64,000 nt of DNA, taken from assembly GCA_944321965.1 (NCBI GenBank), contig CALUNH010000012.1:1-64000 (forward strand), in the 5' to 3' direction. Each line of letters begins with the position of its first letter. Position 1 is the first letter of the stretch. Both the position numbers and the translations under genes were made by a program. Below the pieces are notes generated by a model, which saw only the letters and a list, made by a program, of their open reading frames with translations, ran no database searches and was not told where the DNA came from. The stretch comes from an uncultured Alistipes sp. Its GTDB lineage: Bacteria > Bacteroidota > Bacteroidia > Bacteroidales > Rikenellaceae. This document shows positions 33,313 through 43,455 of this stretch, in pieces.

Positions 33313-36231
33313 ATGAAACGAATCTTTACGAAGATCTCGTTGCTCTGTCTCGTTGTCTCGTCGGCCCTCACCGTAGGGTGTCTGGGGGACGAAGTGATGG
33401 GCACCGAGGAGAGCAACGGTTCGGAAACGACCGATTCGACGATTCCCGGAAACAGCGTGATCGACGCCCGCGTATTCAAGGCGTTGAACCTGGATCTTCC
33501 GGAACTCGCCTCCGTGAAGGCCTACTACGAATCCGACCAGTATTACCTGGCGGCGCAGGCCCTGTTGAACTATTTCCGTTCGCGGAGTCTGGTCAACGGC
33601 AACGTCAATCTGATCGCGCCGTCGATCACGACCCGTGAGCAGGCGTGGGCCGACTACGCCCTTCCGGCGTCGGGCGACGCGAAGGACGGTTACCGATTCT
33701 ATGTCGAGGGTTATCTCGACGGAGACAAACCCTACTCCTATCAGAACACCAGCGGCAAACTCGACTGGAAGGCCCGTTCGACGGGTGAGACCGAGGAGCG
33801 TTTCCGCCTGCACCGCCTGGAGTGGATGGTCCCGCAGGGCAAGGCCTACCGCACGTCGCTCGACGAGACTTACGTCACGTCGTGGGCATCGGTCTACGAG
33901 AGCTGGCTGGAGACCTTCCCGCTTCCGGAGGGCGACTACGATTTCAATGCCGATCCGTCGGGCCAGCCCGAGGCGGTTCGGGAGGCGCTCTATGCGTGGC
34001 GTCCGATCGACGTGTCGTACCGCGTTGAGGCGCAGTGCGACCTGCTCTACTATTTCATGCAGTCCACGTCCTTCACGCCGCAGCTGCTTTCGTCGTACCT
34101 CTCGAATCTGGTCGAGCAGGTGGGGCACGTGATGAACCACTATGCGGAGGATGGCGACGAACTGGCCCAGGAGTCCTATGCGGTCTACCGTGCGGGCACG
34201 ATCTTCCCCGAGATGAAGGATGCGAAGGCGTGGGTCGAGAGCGGTTCGGTGGCGATGAACGGCGGGATCGACGCTTCGGTCTTCGAATTGCTGGATCTCT
34301 CCTACGGAGGGCTCTCGAAGGTCTCGGCAGCCTGTGCGGCCGGGGACTACCGGCTGGCGCAGCAGGAGCTGCTGAACTACTACCGTGCACGGACTCACGG
34401 CCTGAACCCCAACGTGAAGGTCGAGAGCGACCAGGCGACGGCCTCGGAGAAGAGTTGGGCGGACTACGCCTTCCGGGAGAACGGCTACCGTTTCTACGTG
34501 AAGAACTACTTCGACACGTCGGCCGGGACGAACGTTCCCTATTCGTTCATGAACGGCTCGAACGACGGTATCGACTGGACGATTTCGCACCTCTCGGACA
34601 ATGAATTCCGCTGGCAGCTGCACCGCCACCAGTGGATGATCATGCAGGGCAAGGCCTATAACGCGACGCGCGACGAGCGCTATGTCGAGAACTGGATGGA
34701 GGTCTACGGCGACTGGCTGGAGAAGAACCCCAAACCGGAGCAGGGTACCGATGTGACGAATTCGTGGACGTGGCGTCCGCTGGACGTTGCGGCGCGAGTG
34801 ATCGACCAGTGCGCGCTGCTGGAGTATTACCAGCCGTCGACGACGATGACGGGCGAGTGGCTGTCTACGGTTCTGAAGCACTTCGACGAGCAGGTGAACC
34901 ACATCATGAACAACTATTCGACGGCGACGAACCACCTGATCACGCAGGCTCAGGCCGTAACCTTCGCGGGGATGCTCTTCCCCGAGCTGAAGAACGCCGC
35001 GACGTGGCGGACGAACGGCCCGGGTGTGCTGGGGCGCCAGATCACGGAGCAGTATTTCGACGACGGCTGGCTCAAGGACGGTGACTTCTCGTACCACATT
35101 TCGAGTATCGAGGATTTCCGTTCGGCGCTGCTGGTGGCGCAGCTCAACAACGGAGAGAGCAGCTTCCCGTCGAACTACGTTTCGTCGATGCAGAAGATGG
35201 TCGACGTGGTGATGAACATGATCTACCCGGACTATACGGTTCCGAACATGGCCGACACGCGGGCCTCCTCGTGGACGAAGAGCGTGCTGACGCGCAACCT
35301 GACGAACTTCATGACGCTCTTCCCCGAGAATGCGGAGCTGGCGTGGATGGCAACCGAGGGCGCTCAGGGGACGGCTCCCGCGACGCGCGTGAAGTGCTAC
35401 ACGGACGGCGGCTATTACATGATGCGCACGGGCTGGACGATGCAGGATCTGATGATGGTTCTGCAGAACCGTCCCGACGTGGATGTGGACCAGTGGCACC
35501 GCCAGTCGGACAACAATACGTTCGAGCTGTGGGTCAAGGGCCGGAACTTCTTCCCCGATTCGGGCGCCGGAGCCTACCAGGGGGATGCGGCCACGAATGC
35601 GATTCGGGCTCGCTACGCCGCCACGACGGCCCACAATACGCTGACGCTCGATGGCAAGAACGTGACGAGCGCGGGCCGGATGCTCAAGCAGGAGACACGC
35701 TCGACCTCCTCCTATTCCTACGATATTCTGGTGCTGGAGAACCCCTCCTACGCGGGTCTGACGCACCGTCGTTCGGTCTTCCTGGTGAACGACAAGTTCT
35801 ACGTGATTCTCGACGAGGGCTACGGTGCGGCCGAGGGTACGGTGAACCTGAACTTCAACGTCGTGGAGGGCAACGATTCGCAGGTGGTGCTGGATACGGC
35901 CGAGGGCGGATTCCATACGGCCTTCTCCGACGGCAACAACCTGCTGGTCCGGACGGCATCGGACAAGGCGTTCACCTTTGCCGAGAAGGATGGCTTCGTG
36001 GCCTACAACATCGTGACCGACTCCTACAAGGAGATCGAGCGCAAGGCCTATCAGCTCAACGTTGAGAAGAGCGCTTCGGATGCAGCGGTCCGTTACGTGA
36101 CGGTTCTGCTTCCGACGACGGACGCTGCGGCCCAGACGGTCGAGATCAATACGGGCGAGTGGTCGGAGACGGGAGCCTCGATTTCGGTTCGGGTCGGCGG
36201 CAAGACCTACAACCTCTCCTATACGCTGTAA
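33313..36231 (+). CDS. Heparinase II/III (PL12-like) lipoprotein with duplicated N-terminal domain
   Basis: A 972-residue lipoprotein (lipobox at Cys 23, SSALTVGC). Two copies of the heparinase III N-terminal helical domain are visible, about residues 53-310 and 322-576. The C-terminal Hepar_II_III beta domain follows to the end (SVRVGGKTYNLSYTL). Copy 2 keeps the catalytic Asn-His (N540, H541), followed by Tyr 594 and His 774, as in PL12 enzymes. In copy 1 the Asn-His pair is Asp-Glu (D282, E283), so it is probably not catalytic. The usual family length is about 650-680. The protein would cleave heparan sulfate by beta-elimination at the cell surface, with the extra domain perhaps binding substrate. 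It lies between GH88 and the surface glycan-binding gene. Confidence 0.85.
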   Translation: MKRIFTKISLLCLVVSSALTVGCLGDEVMGTEESNGSETTDSTIPGNSVIDARVFKALNLDLPELASVKAYYESDQYYLAAQALLNYFRSRSLVNGNVNLIAPSITTREQAWADYALPASGDAKDGYRFYVEGYLDGDKPYSYQNTSGKLDWKARSTGETEERFRLHRLEWMVPQGKAYRTSLDETYVTSWASVYESWLETFPLPEGDYDFNADPSGQPEAVREALYAWRPIDVSYRVEAQCDLLYYFMQSTSFTPQLLSSYLSNLVEQVGHVMNHYAEDGDELAQESYAVYRAGTIFPEMKDAKAWVESGSVAMNGGIDASVFELLDLSYGGLSKVSAACAAGDYRLAQQELLNYYRARTHGLNPNVKVESDQATASEKSWADYAFRENGYRFYVKNYFDTSAGTNVPYSFMNGSNDGIDWTISHLSDNEFRWQLHRHQWMIMQGKAYNATRDERYVENWMEVYGDWLEKNPKPEQGTDVTNSWTWRPLDVAARVIDQCALLEYYQPSTTMTGEWLSTVLKHFDEQVNHIMNNYSTATNHLITQAQAVTFAGMLFPELKNAATWRTNGPGVLGRQITEQYFDDGWLKDGDFSYHISSIEDFRSALLVAQLNNGESSFPSNYVSSMQKMVDVVMNMIYPDYTVPNMADTRASSWTKSVLTRNLTNFMTLFPENAELAWMATEGAQGTAPATRVKCYTDGGYYMMRTGWTMQDLMMVLQNRPDVDVDQWHRQSDNNTFELWVKGRNFFPDSGAGAYQGDAATNAIRARYAATTAHNTLTLDGKNVTSAGRMLKQETRSTSSYSYDILVLENPSYAGLTHRRSVFLVNDKFYVILDEGYGAAEGTVNLNFNVVEGNDSQVVLDTAEGGFHTAFSDGNNLLVRTASDKAFTFAEKDGFVAYNIVTDSYKEIERKAYQLNVEKSASDAAVRYVTVLLPTTDAAAQTVEINTGEWSETGASISVRVGGKTYNLSYTL

Positions 36232-36252
36232 ACCTAAAACTGCAAAACGAAT

Positions 36253-38364
36253 ATGAAATCAATGTTTCGAAATATCAGCCTTGCCGTCACGGCGTTTTTG
36301 CTGGGCGGGGTGCTCTTTGCGGGCTGTAAGGACGACGAAACGTCGGATGCTTTGGACCTCTACTATTCGGAGGTTGTGAATATCGGGCCTTCGATGCTTT
36401 TCAACTCGGATGCTCCGACCTACTACGGACCTGCGCCGTCGGATTTTGCCATTACGGCGGTTACGCTCGATGATGCGGCCATTGCGAGCGAGAGTTTCAC
36501 GATCAATGCCGCGACGGGTATCGTCTCCATTGTGAATACGGAGGCGCTGGAGCCGGGCGTTTACAAACTGACGATTTCGTGTCTGGCCGGCGGAGCCCGC
36601 TACACGTTCAAGGACATCTTCACGGTGCGGATGTCGCCCGCGACGCCCGTGGCGTTGACGGTCAGCGCCCCGACGCTGGAGATACCCTATGCCGATCTGG
36701 AGACGAGTGAGGCTTCGGTGACCGTGACGCCCGTCGGGGAGACGGTTTCGATCCAGGCTTACAGCCTCGTGCAGCCGGAGGGTCAGGAGTATTTCTCGAT
36801 CTCCACGTCCGGCGTCGTGTCGCTCAACGCCAACTTCAAGGGCGAGGTGATGCCGGGGAACTACCCGCTTCCGATCCGGGTGAAGACCTACGCCGGTGAG
36901 ATGACCTATGAGAATCTGCTGACGGCGCGGATTACGAGTCTTCCGCTTTCGGTGAGCTATCCCACGTCGGCCGGACGTATCGAGACCGACATGTCATTCA
37001 GCAGCACGACCCCGACGCTGAAGGGTTCTCCCGACGGACTTAGCTGGGCCATTCGGCAGGTTCGCCCGGGCGAGAACAGCCCCGAGACGGATCTGATCAA
37101 GATCGATCCTGCAACGGGAGTCATCTCGGTGGATGCGGGCAACGGCCTGACTGTCGGAGCGGTCTATACGCTGGATCTGACGGTGACGAACGACTTCGGG
37201 TCTGCGGATTTCGACGGGGCCTTCACGCTGACGGTGGTCGACTACATCGAGCCGATCGATGCCGCGACGTTTGCCTACGATCCCGTTGAGGCGATCCAGG
37301 GCGGCGAGTTCAAGGCCGAGAAGCGTGCCGGGTTTGTTGGTGACGAGGCGGTCTTTGCACTGGGGACGCTTCCGGCAGAGGTCGAAGGTCAGATTACGAT
37401 CGATGCCGCGACGGGCAAGATTTCGGCCGCGAAGGGACACTCGATACCGCTGGGCAGCTATACGATTCCGGTTGTGGCGTCGAACCTGAAGGGCCAGGCG
37501 GAGACGACGCTCCAGTTGACGGTCATCGAGAATCCCTACTACTTCACGAAGATCGTTTACGGCAACAACCTGGGTCTGGAACCGGCCGAGAACTATGCCA
37601 ACCAGTTCCGCTGTGCGAAGGAGAGCGAATTGACGTCTCTGAAGCTGATGCCGACGACCGATGCCAAACCGGGTACGCAACTCTCCTGGTCGATCAAGAT
37701 CAAGCATCAGTGCAAAGGATCACTTATCGACTCCGAGACGGGCGAACTTTCTCCGAGTGGCTTCAATGTCAATAATGGCGGTCTGATCTTTGTGACGGCA
37801 ACGGCCGGCAAGGGAAAAGTGGGTGAGACGTCGGTAACGGTTCCGGTCTTCTTCTCGTTCATCCAGGCTAAGGATGGTGTGACGGTCCATTATACGCCGT
37901 TCGTCTTCCAGGTGAACCCGCGCACGGGTGGCACATCGGTGATTCCGACCGTTGATGGAGTCGATCCGTCGCTCTTCCTGATGGACTACCGTCGTACGTT
38001 CAACTATTATAACTTCAACGGGCCGACGAATTACCTGGATACTACGCCTGCGACAGCAGGGTCGTTCCTGAATATGATTTGGACCACCTATTATACGAAC
38101 ATCGGCAAGACCGTCAATACGGGTTCGAAGGATCCCGTCTCCTACTACTCGAACAAGACCAGTCTGAGCATGGCGATGTGCTATGTGGATCCTGTAACAA
38201 AGGCGCTGGTTGTCAACCCGAACAAGTGGATGGATCCCAATGGTGTAATGGCCAACGGAATGTTTATTGGTCAGATGACCTTTGTCCAGAACGGTACTGA
38301 GAGCGGTATTAATAATGGATCGCAGATTTTCCCGCTGTGGGTATGGTTCGACGAGAAATTTTAA
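36253..38364 (+). CDS. Surface glycan-binding lipoprotein (DUF4958-like)
   Basis: A 703-residue protein with a lipoprotein signal (lipobox Cys 25, GVLFAGCKDD). Several cadherin- or immunoglobulin-like beta modules follow. Repeated segments of the type INAATGIVSI, IDPATGVISVDAG and IDAATGKISAAKG mark at least three of them. The C-terminal third (from about 430) is Tyr/Asn-rich and ends FPLWVWFDEKF, similar to DUF4958 surface glycan-binding proteins of polysaccharide loci. It probably binds heparan sulfate outside the cell and hands it to the SusC/SusD pair encoded next. Family assignment rests on overall look and position. Confidence 0.72.
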   Translation: MKSMFRNISLAVTAFLLGGVLFAGCKDDETSDALDLYYSEVVNIGPSMLFNSDAPTYYGPAPSDFAITAVTLDDAAIASESFTINAATGIVSIVNTEALEPGVYKLTISCLAGGARYTFKDIFTVRMSPATPVALTVSAPTLEIPYADLETSEASVTVTPVGETVSIQAYSLVQPEGQEYFSISTSGVVSLNANFKGEVMPGNYPLPIRVKTYAGEMTYENLLTARITSLPLSVSYPTSAGRIETDMSFSSTTPTLKGSPDGLSWAIRQVRPGENSPETDLIKIDPATGVISVDAGNGLTVGAVYTLDLTVTNDFGSADFDGAFTLTVVDYIEPIDAATFAYDPVEAIQGGEFKAEKRAGFVGDEAVFALGTLPAEVEGQITIDAATGKISAAKGHSIPLGSYTIPVVASNLKGQAETTLQLTVIENPYYFTKIVYGNNLGLEPAENYANQFRCAKESELTSLKLMPTTDAKPGTQLSWSIKIKHQCKGSLIDSETGELSPSGFNVNNGGLIFVTATAGKGKVGETSVTVPVFFSFIQAKDGVTVHYTPFVFQVNPRTGGTSVIPTVDGVDPSLFLMDYRRTFNYYNFNGPTNYLDTTPATAGSFLNMIWTTYYTNIGKTVNTGSKDPVSYYSNKTSLSMAMCYVDPVTKALVVNPNKWMDPNGVMANGMFIGQMTFVQNGTESGINNGSQIFPLWVWFDEKF

Positions 38365-38382
38365 CCTAACTGAAAGAATCTT

Positions 38383-41300
38383 ATGAAAGATATGAAGAAA
38401 CGGGCATTCGGGCTGAGAGGGGTTCTGACCCTTCTCGCCCTGGTAGTGGCCTTCGCGGCCACGGCCCAGAACAAGATAACGGGCAAGGTGGTCGACGAGA
38501 ACGGACAGCCGGCCATCGGAGCCAACGTCGTGGTGAAGGGCACGACGCAGGGTGTCTCGACGGACCTGAACGGTGTGTACAACCTCTCGGTGAAGAAGGG
38601 TTCGGTGCTGGTTTTCTCCTACCTGGGCTACAAGCCGCAGGAGATTACGGTGCTGGCTCAGACGACGATCAATGTGACGCTGGAGCCCGAAGCCAACATC
38701 ATGGATGAAGTGGTTGTGGTGGGTTACGGTGCGCAGAAGCGCAGCGACCTGACGGGTTCGATTGCTTCGGTTTCGGCCAAGGATGTCGAGGGCTTCAAGT
38801 CGGGCTCGGTGATGGAGGCGCTGGGAGGCCAGATCGCGGGAGTGCAGATCACGGCGACGGACGGTACGCCGGGTGCGGGTTTCGACATCAAGATCCGCGG
38901 TATCGGGTCGGTCAACGGGGACACCACGCCGCTTTACATCGTCGACGGCTTCCAGGTTGACAACATCGACTACCTTTCGAATTCGGATATTGCCTCGATC
39001 GAGGTGCTGAAGGATGCCTCGTCGTCGGCGATCTACGGTTCGCGGGCTGCGAACGGTGTGGTGATGGTGACGACCAAGTCCGGTAAGAAGGGCCGCCCGG
39101 TGGTGACCTACAACGGTTCTGCGAGCTACCGCGAGATCTCGAAGACGCTCGACCTGCTTTCGCCCTACGAATTCGTGCGTCTGCAGACCGAGGCGTGGCC
39201 CGACAAGTTCGGCGACACCTACTACAAGGTCGGCAACGACGATAACGGCAATCCGTATCGTTACCAGACGATTGACGACTACATCGGGGTTTCGGGCATC
39301 GACTGGCAGAGCGAGACCTTCCAGCCGACGTGGTCGCAGGATCACAATGTCTCGGTGTCGGGCGGTTCGGACCGCACGAAGTATGCCTTCTCGTTCTCGG
39401 ACTTCCTGGAGAACGGTATCTTCAGGAACAGCGCCTTCAACAAGATCACGGCGAAGATGCGCGTGAGCCACAAGGTTTCGAAACTGCTGACCGTCGACGC
39501 GACGGTGAACTACGCCTTCACGGACAAGCGCGGTGTGGGTACTTCGGGTGATAACGGACGTTTCAACATGCTGGGTCAGATTCTGCGTGCGCGTCCGACG
39601 GGCGGCATTCGGATGACCGACGAGGAGTTGTTGAATTCGGCAATCGACCCGCTGGAGCTGGAGTCGTCGGAGTCGCTTTCGCAGGTGAACCCGATCAAGC
39701 AGGCTGAGTCGGTGACCAACACGCGCAAGGCGGAGATGTGGTCCGGAAACGTGGCCCTGAACTTCAACCTCGGCAAGGGGTGGAGCTTCCGCACGGCGGG
39801 TTCCTACTTCACGACCAATACGCGCTACTACCAGTTCTACTACGACGGTTCGAAGGAGGCCTACCGCAACGGCCAGACTCCCTACGGTTCGACGCAGATG
39901 ACGCGCGACGTGCGTTGGACGAACTTCAACTACCTGACCTACAAGTATGAGAAGAAGAACGGCCACGCTTTCGACGTGATGCTGGGCCAGGAGACCTCGT
40001 TCAAGGGTACGGAGTATCTCAAGGGCCAGTCGACGGACTTTCCGTTCGACAACCTGGGGAACAACAATCTGGGGCTGGGAGCTACGCCGAGCCAGGTGAC
40101 CTCGTCCCGTTCGGACAACATGCTGGTTTCGTTCTTTGCCCGCGGGAACTACAGTTACAAGGACCGCTACCTTTTCACGGCGACGATCCGGGCCGACGGT
40201 TCCACGGTTTTCTCGAAGAACAACAAGTGGGGTTACTTCCCCTCGTTCTCGGCGGCATGGCGTATTTCGGAGGAGCCGTTCATGAAGAATCAGGACGTGG
40301 TTTCGAACCTGAAGCTGCGTGCCGGCTGGGGTATGGTAGGTAACGACCGCATCACGAACTACCTTTCGCTGACGCTCTATTCGCAGGGCAAGTACGGCTA
40401 CGGGAACAACCTCATCACGGTGCTTTCGCCCAAGCAGCTTCCGAACGAGGACCTCAAGTGGGAGGCATCGCAGAGTACGAATATCGGTATCGACCTGGGT
40501 CTGTTCCGCAACCGGTTGAACATCACGGCGGATGTCTTCCTCAAGGATACGAAGGACCTGCTGATGGAGGCCAGCAAGGCGTATGTTTCGGGTTTCGGGT
40601 CGCAGTGGCAGAATGTGGGCAAGATCCGCAACCAGGGTCTCGAACTGGCGATCAACTCGACGAACATCGCTTCAGCGAGCGGGTTCCGCTGGACGACGGA
40701 CTTCAACATCTCGTTCATCCGCAACGAACTGCGGGCCCTGGCCGACGGAGCGAAGTCGATGACCTCCAAGGCGAGCTGGAACAGCGATTATACGAACGAC
40801 GACTATATCGCCTATGTCGGCCAGTCGCTGGGTCTGATTTATGGATATGCCTTCGACGGGGTTTACCAGTCTTCGGATTTCGTGGTCGATGCGGCTACGG
40901 GCGAGATGCGTCTGCGTGAGGGCGTTGTGGACATGTCGACGCACTATACGAGCGGCGAATTCGGCCCTGGCGTGGTGAAGTACAAGGATGTGGACGGCGA
41001 CGGGAAGATCACGGCCGCGGATCGTACGGTGATCGGCAACGGTACGCCGAAGTGGTACGGCGGTATCACGAATACCTTCTCCTACAAGGGTGTGGATCTG
41101 AGTTTCATGTTCCAGTTCAACTACGGCAACGACGTCTACAACGCCACGCGGATCTACGCATCGCAGTCGCAGGACCAGCGTGCGAACCTGATGGCGGAGG
41201 TTGCCGACCGCTGGACGGCGACGAACGCTTCGAACAGCGTGCCGCGCTGGGACGGTTACGTAAAGAACGAGATCTACTCGCGGTTCATCGAGGACGGTTC

Positions 41301-41541
41301 GTTCCTGCGACTGAAGAGCCTGACGCTGGGCTATACGCTCCCGCAGCACTGGACGCGGAAATTCTACGTATCGAAACTGCGGGTCTACTTCTCGGGTCAG
41401 AACCTCTTCGTGGTGACGGGCTATACGGGCTACGATCCCGAGGTGAACATGCGCTCTTCGAACCCGATGACTCCGTCGCTTGACTGGGGCGCCTATCCGC
41501 GCAGCAAAGTATATACGGTCGGACTTGACCTGACATTCTAA
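38383..41541 (+). CDS. SusC-like TonB-dependent outer membrane transporter
   Basis: A 1052-residue protein with a signal peptide (to about residue 28). A carboxypeptidase-like regulatory domain follows (KITGKVVDENGQPAIGANVV), then the SusC plug signature (NIMDEVVVVGYGAQKRSDLTG), and a large beta-barrel ending in YTVGLDLTF. SusC proteins import oligosaccharides with the matching SusD lid, powered by TonB-ExbBD. It starts 18 bases after the binding protein gene and ends 17 bases before susD. In most loci SusC comes first in the operon; here GH88 and PL12 genes precede it. Confidence 0.96.
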   Translation: MKDMKKRAFGLRGVLTLLALVVAFAATAQNKITGKVVDENGQPAIGANVVVKGTTQGVSTDLNGVYNLSVKKGSVLVFSYLGYKPQEITVLAQTTINVTLEPEANIMDEVVVVGYGAQKRSDLTGSIASVSAKDVEGFKSGSVMEALGGQIAGVQITATDGTPGAGFDIKIRGIGSVNGDTTPLYIVDGFQVDNIDYLSNSDIASIEVLKDASSSAIYGSRAANGVVMVTTKSGKKGRPVVTYNGSASYREISKTLDLLSPYEFVRLQTEAWPDKFGDTYYKVGNDDNGNPYRYQTIDDYIGVSGIDWQSETFQPTWSQDHNVSVSGGSDRTKYAFSFSDFLENGIFRNSAFNKITAKMRVSHKVSKLLTVDATVNYAFTDKRGVGTSGDNGRFNMLGQILRARPTGGIRMTDEELLNSAIDPLELESSESLSQVNPIKQAESVTNTRKAEMWSGNVALNFNLGKGWSFRTAGSYFTTNTRYYQFYYDGSKEAYRNGQTPYGSTQMTRDVRWTNFNYLTYKYEKKNGHAFDVMLGQETSFKGTEYLKGQSTDFPFDNLGNNNLGLGATPSQVTSSRSDNMLVSFFARGNYSYKDRYLFTATIRADGSTVFSKNNKWGYFPSFSAAWRISEEPFMKNQDVVSNLKLRAGWGMVGNDRITNYLSLTLYSQGKYGYGNNLITVLSPKQLPNEDLKWEASQSTNIGIDLGLFRNRLNITADVFLKDTKDLLMEASKAYVSGFGSQWQNVGKIRNQGLELAINSTNIASASGFRWTTDFNISFIRNELRALADGAKSMTSKASWNSDYTNDDYIAYVGQSLGLIYGYAFDGVYQSSDFVVDAATGEMRLREGVVDMSTHYTSGEFGPGVVKYKDVDGDGKITAADRTVIGNGTPKWYGGITNTFSYKGVDLSFMFQFNYGNDVYNATRIYASQSQDQRANLMAEVADRWTATNASNSVPRWDGYVKNEIYSRFIEDGSFLRLKSLTLGYTLPQHWTRKFYVSKLRVYFSGQNLFVVTGYTGYDPEVNMRSSNPMTPSLDWGAYPRSKVYTVGLDLTF

Positions 41542-41558
41542 AAAAACGCTTGAGCATT

Positions 41559-43202
41559 ATGAAAAAGATATTATTGTACGGTTTGTCGACGCTGGGGCTT
41601 CTTTTCGGGGTATCGTGCTCCGATCTGCTGGAGGAGGAGTCCTATACGGAGGTCGGCAAGGATAACTACCTGAACAACGCTTCGGAGGCCGAGACGGTGC
41701 TGATGGGCATCTACAAGGACCTGACCAACGAGTACCTGTATTCCTATCATCTGTCGCTGCTGTTTACCATTTCGTCGGACATCGCGCAGTGCGAGGGCAG
41801 CGCGACGACGTCGTTCCGCGAGATTCCGACCAACTCGCACAACCCGTCGACCTCGCAGATCATGCAGACGTGGCAGAAGCTCTATTCGTCGATCTACGAC
41901 GCCAACGATTTCATCGAGACGGTTTCGTCGCGCATGGACGGCTGGAACTCCTCGAACCGGGAGTTGGCGACGATCTGCCTGGGCGAAGCGCGGGCGCTGC
42001 GTGCGTTGTTCTATTTCGAACTGGTCCGCTGGTACGGGAACGTAGTGCTGGTGAAGTCGACGGCGGAGTCGAACATTCCGGCCACGGAGTATGTGCAGGC
42101 CGATCCGAAGGAGGTCTATGCCTTCATCGAGGAGGATCTGAAATATGCTGCGGAGGTTCTTCCGTGGGCCGTTGACGATACGAAGCGTTCGTCGAACGCC
42201 TACCGTTTTTCGAAGGGTGCGGCGCTGGGACTGCTGGCGAAGGTTTACTGCACGTGGGCGGGTTATCCGGTGCGCGACGAGTCGAAATGGGCCGAGGCTG
42301 CGAAGGCGGCGCGTCAGGTTGTGGAGTCGGGCAAGCACCGTCTGATTCCGGATTACGAGACCGTATGGTCGAACACCTGCAACGGGATCTGGGATGCGGG
42401 CGAGAGCCTGATCGAGGTGTCGTTCTACTCGCCGACGAGTCTGGACAGCGATCAGACGGCCGGGCGTATCGGCAAGTGGAACGGTGTGTTGGCCGATGCG
42501 GTCGAGGGCAAGCGCGGACGTAACGCCGCGAACTGGAAGGTGGTCTATACTTTCACGCGGGAGTGGGAGTCGCATAAAGACCCGCGCATGGCGCTGTCGA
42601 TTGCGGACTACAGATACGATTCGTCGAAGGGCGACGGGCCTGTCACCTACTTCTCGACGGTGAGCAACCCGACGGAGGATAATCTGAACAAACAGCGCCA
42701 GATCTTCACCCCGGCGAAGTGGGATACGGAGAAGTACGTCAATTCGGCGAACTACATGATCAACAACGACAAGTCGTGCATCAACTGGTATATCCTGCGT
42801 TATTCGGACGTACTGCTGCTGTTTGCCGAGGCGTTGAACGAGTCGGGCGGTTCTGTTGTGGATGCGGTGGATGCGGTGAATGCGGTCCGTCGCCGCGGGT
42901 TCGGGGATACGAACCACGATCTTTCCTACGGGCTTTCGCAGGAGGAGCTGCGGGAGGCGATCCGCAAGGAGCGGGCCTACGAGCTCTGCTTCGAGGGACA
43001 CCGCAAGCAGGACCTGATCCGTTGGGGGATCTATTACACGACGATCCGCAACACGGCCCAGGAGTTGGTGAACTGGTTTACGAATGCCAATTATACGGTT
43101 GCGCGCTTTACGGTGGAGGGGCGTCACGAGTTGCTGCCCATTCCGCAGCGGGATCTCGACCTGATGAAGCAGTGCAAGCAGAATCCCGGCTGGGACGAAT
43201 AG
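41559..43202 (+). CDS. SusD-like nutrient-binding outer membrane lipoprotein
   Basis: A 547-residue lipoprotein (LLFGVSCSDLLEEE, lipobox Cys 18). It has the SusD fold pattern: TPR-like helices near residues 30-300 and the characteristic ALRALFYFELVRWYGNV segment. The RagB/SusD C-terminal pattern is seen in LREAIRKERAYELCFEGHRKQDL. It forms the lid over the SusC barrel and binds heparan sulfate oligosaccharides. The ATG at 41559 is preferred to a TTG three codons upstream because MKKILLYG opens a normal lipoprotein signal. Confidence 0.95.
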   Translation: MKKILLYGLSTLGLLFGVSCSDLLEEESYTEVGKDNYLNNASEAETVLMGIYKDLTNEYLYSYHLSLLFTISSDIAQCEGSATTSFREIPTNSHNPSTSQIMQTWQKLYSSIYDANDFIETVSSRMDGWNSSNRELATICLGEARALRALFYFELVRWYGNVVLVKSTAESNIPATEYVQADPKEVYAFIEEDLKYAAEVLPWAVDDTKRSSNAYRFSKGAALGLLAKVYCTWAGYPVRDESKWAEAAKAARQVVESGKHRLIPDYETVWSNTCNGIWDAGESLIEVSFYSPTSLDSDQTAGRIGKWNGVLADAVEGKRGRNAANWKVVYTFTREWESHKDPRMALSIADYRYDSSKGDGPVTYFSTVSNPTEDNLNKQRQIFTPAKWDTEKYVNSANYMINNDKSCINWYILRYSDVLLLFAEALNESGGSVVDAVDAVNAVRRRGFGDTNHDLSYGLSQEELREAIRKERAYELCFEGHRKQDLIRWGIYYTTIRNTAQELVNWFTNANYTVARFTVEGRHELLPIPQRDLDLMKQCKQNPGWDE

Positions 43203-43220
43203 TCCGGCCCTCCGGAGACG

Positions 43221-43257
43221 AAAAAAACCGATCGGATACCTCCGATCGGTTTTTTTC
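43221..43257 (+). terminator. Terminator of the GH88-SusCD operon
   Basis: A 16-bp perfect inverted repeat (43221-43236 and 43241-43256), whose outer part is A7 and T7, with a TACC loop. It lies 19 bases after the susD stop. Confidence 0.9.
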
Positions 43258-43399
43258 GTGACTTACGAGACCGGCACACCGGGGATGCCGACCTGCCGGA
43301 TCACTCCGGTAGCTTCCGTGCTTCGGACGAATCCCGACACCTGACAGTCCCGGGCCACCCTCAGGTTTTGAGGTTGACACCCGTCTCTTTTCCGGCATG

Positions 43400-43430
43400 A
43401 AAAAGCCCCGAGGTGGAAAGTCGGGGCTTG
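43400..43430 (-). terminator. Terminator of the PL12-PL12-PL13 operon
   Basis: Stem 43403-43411 with 43421-43429, loop of 9. On the minus strand it is followed by a T run. It lies 26 bases past the PL13 stop. Confidence 0.75.
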
Positions 43431-43455
43431 GTGTGTTCGGGTTGGGGCGGCGAGG

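Noticed and set aside
32564-33316. Second plus-strand frame over GH88
   Set aside because: The GH88 frame has signal peptide and catalytic residues; this frame has neither.
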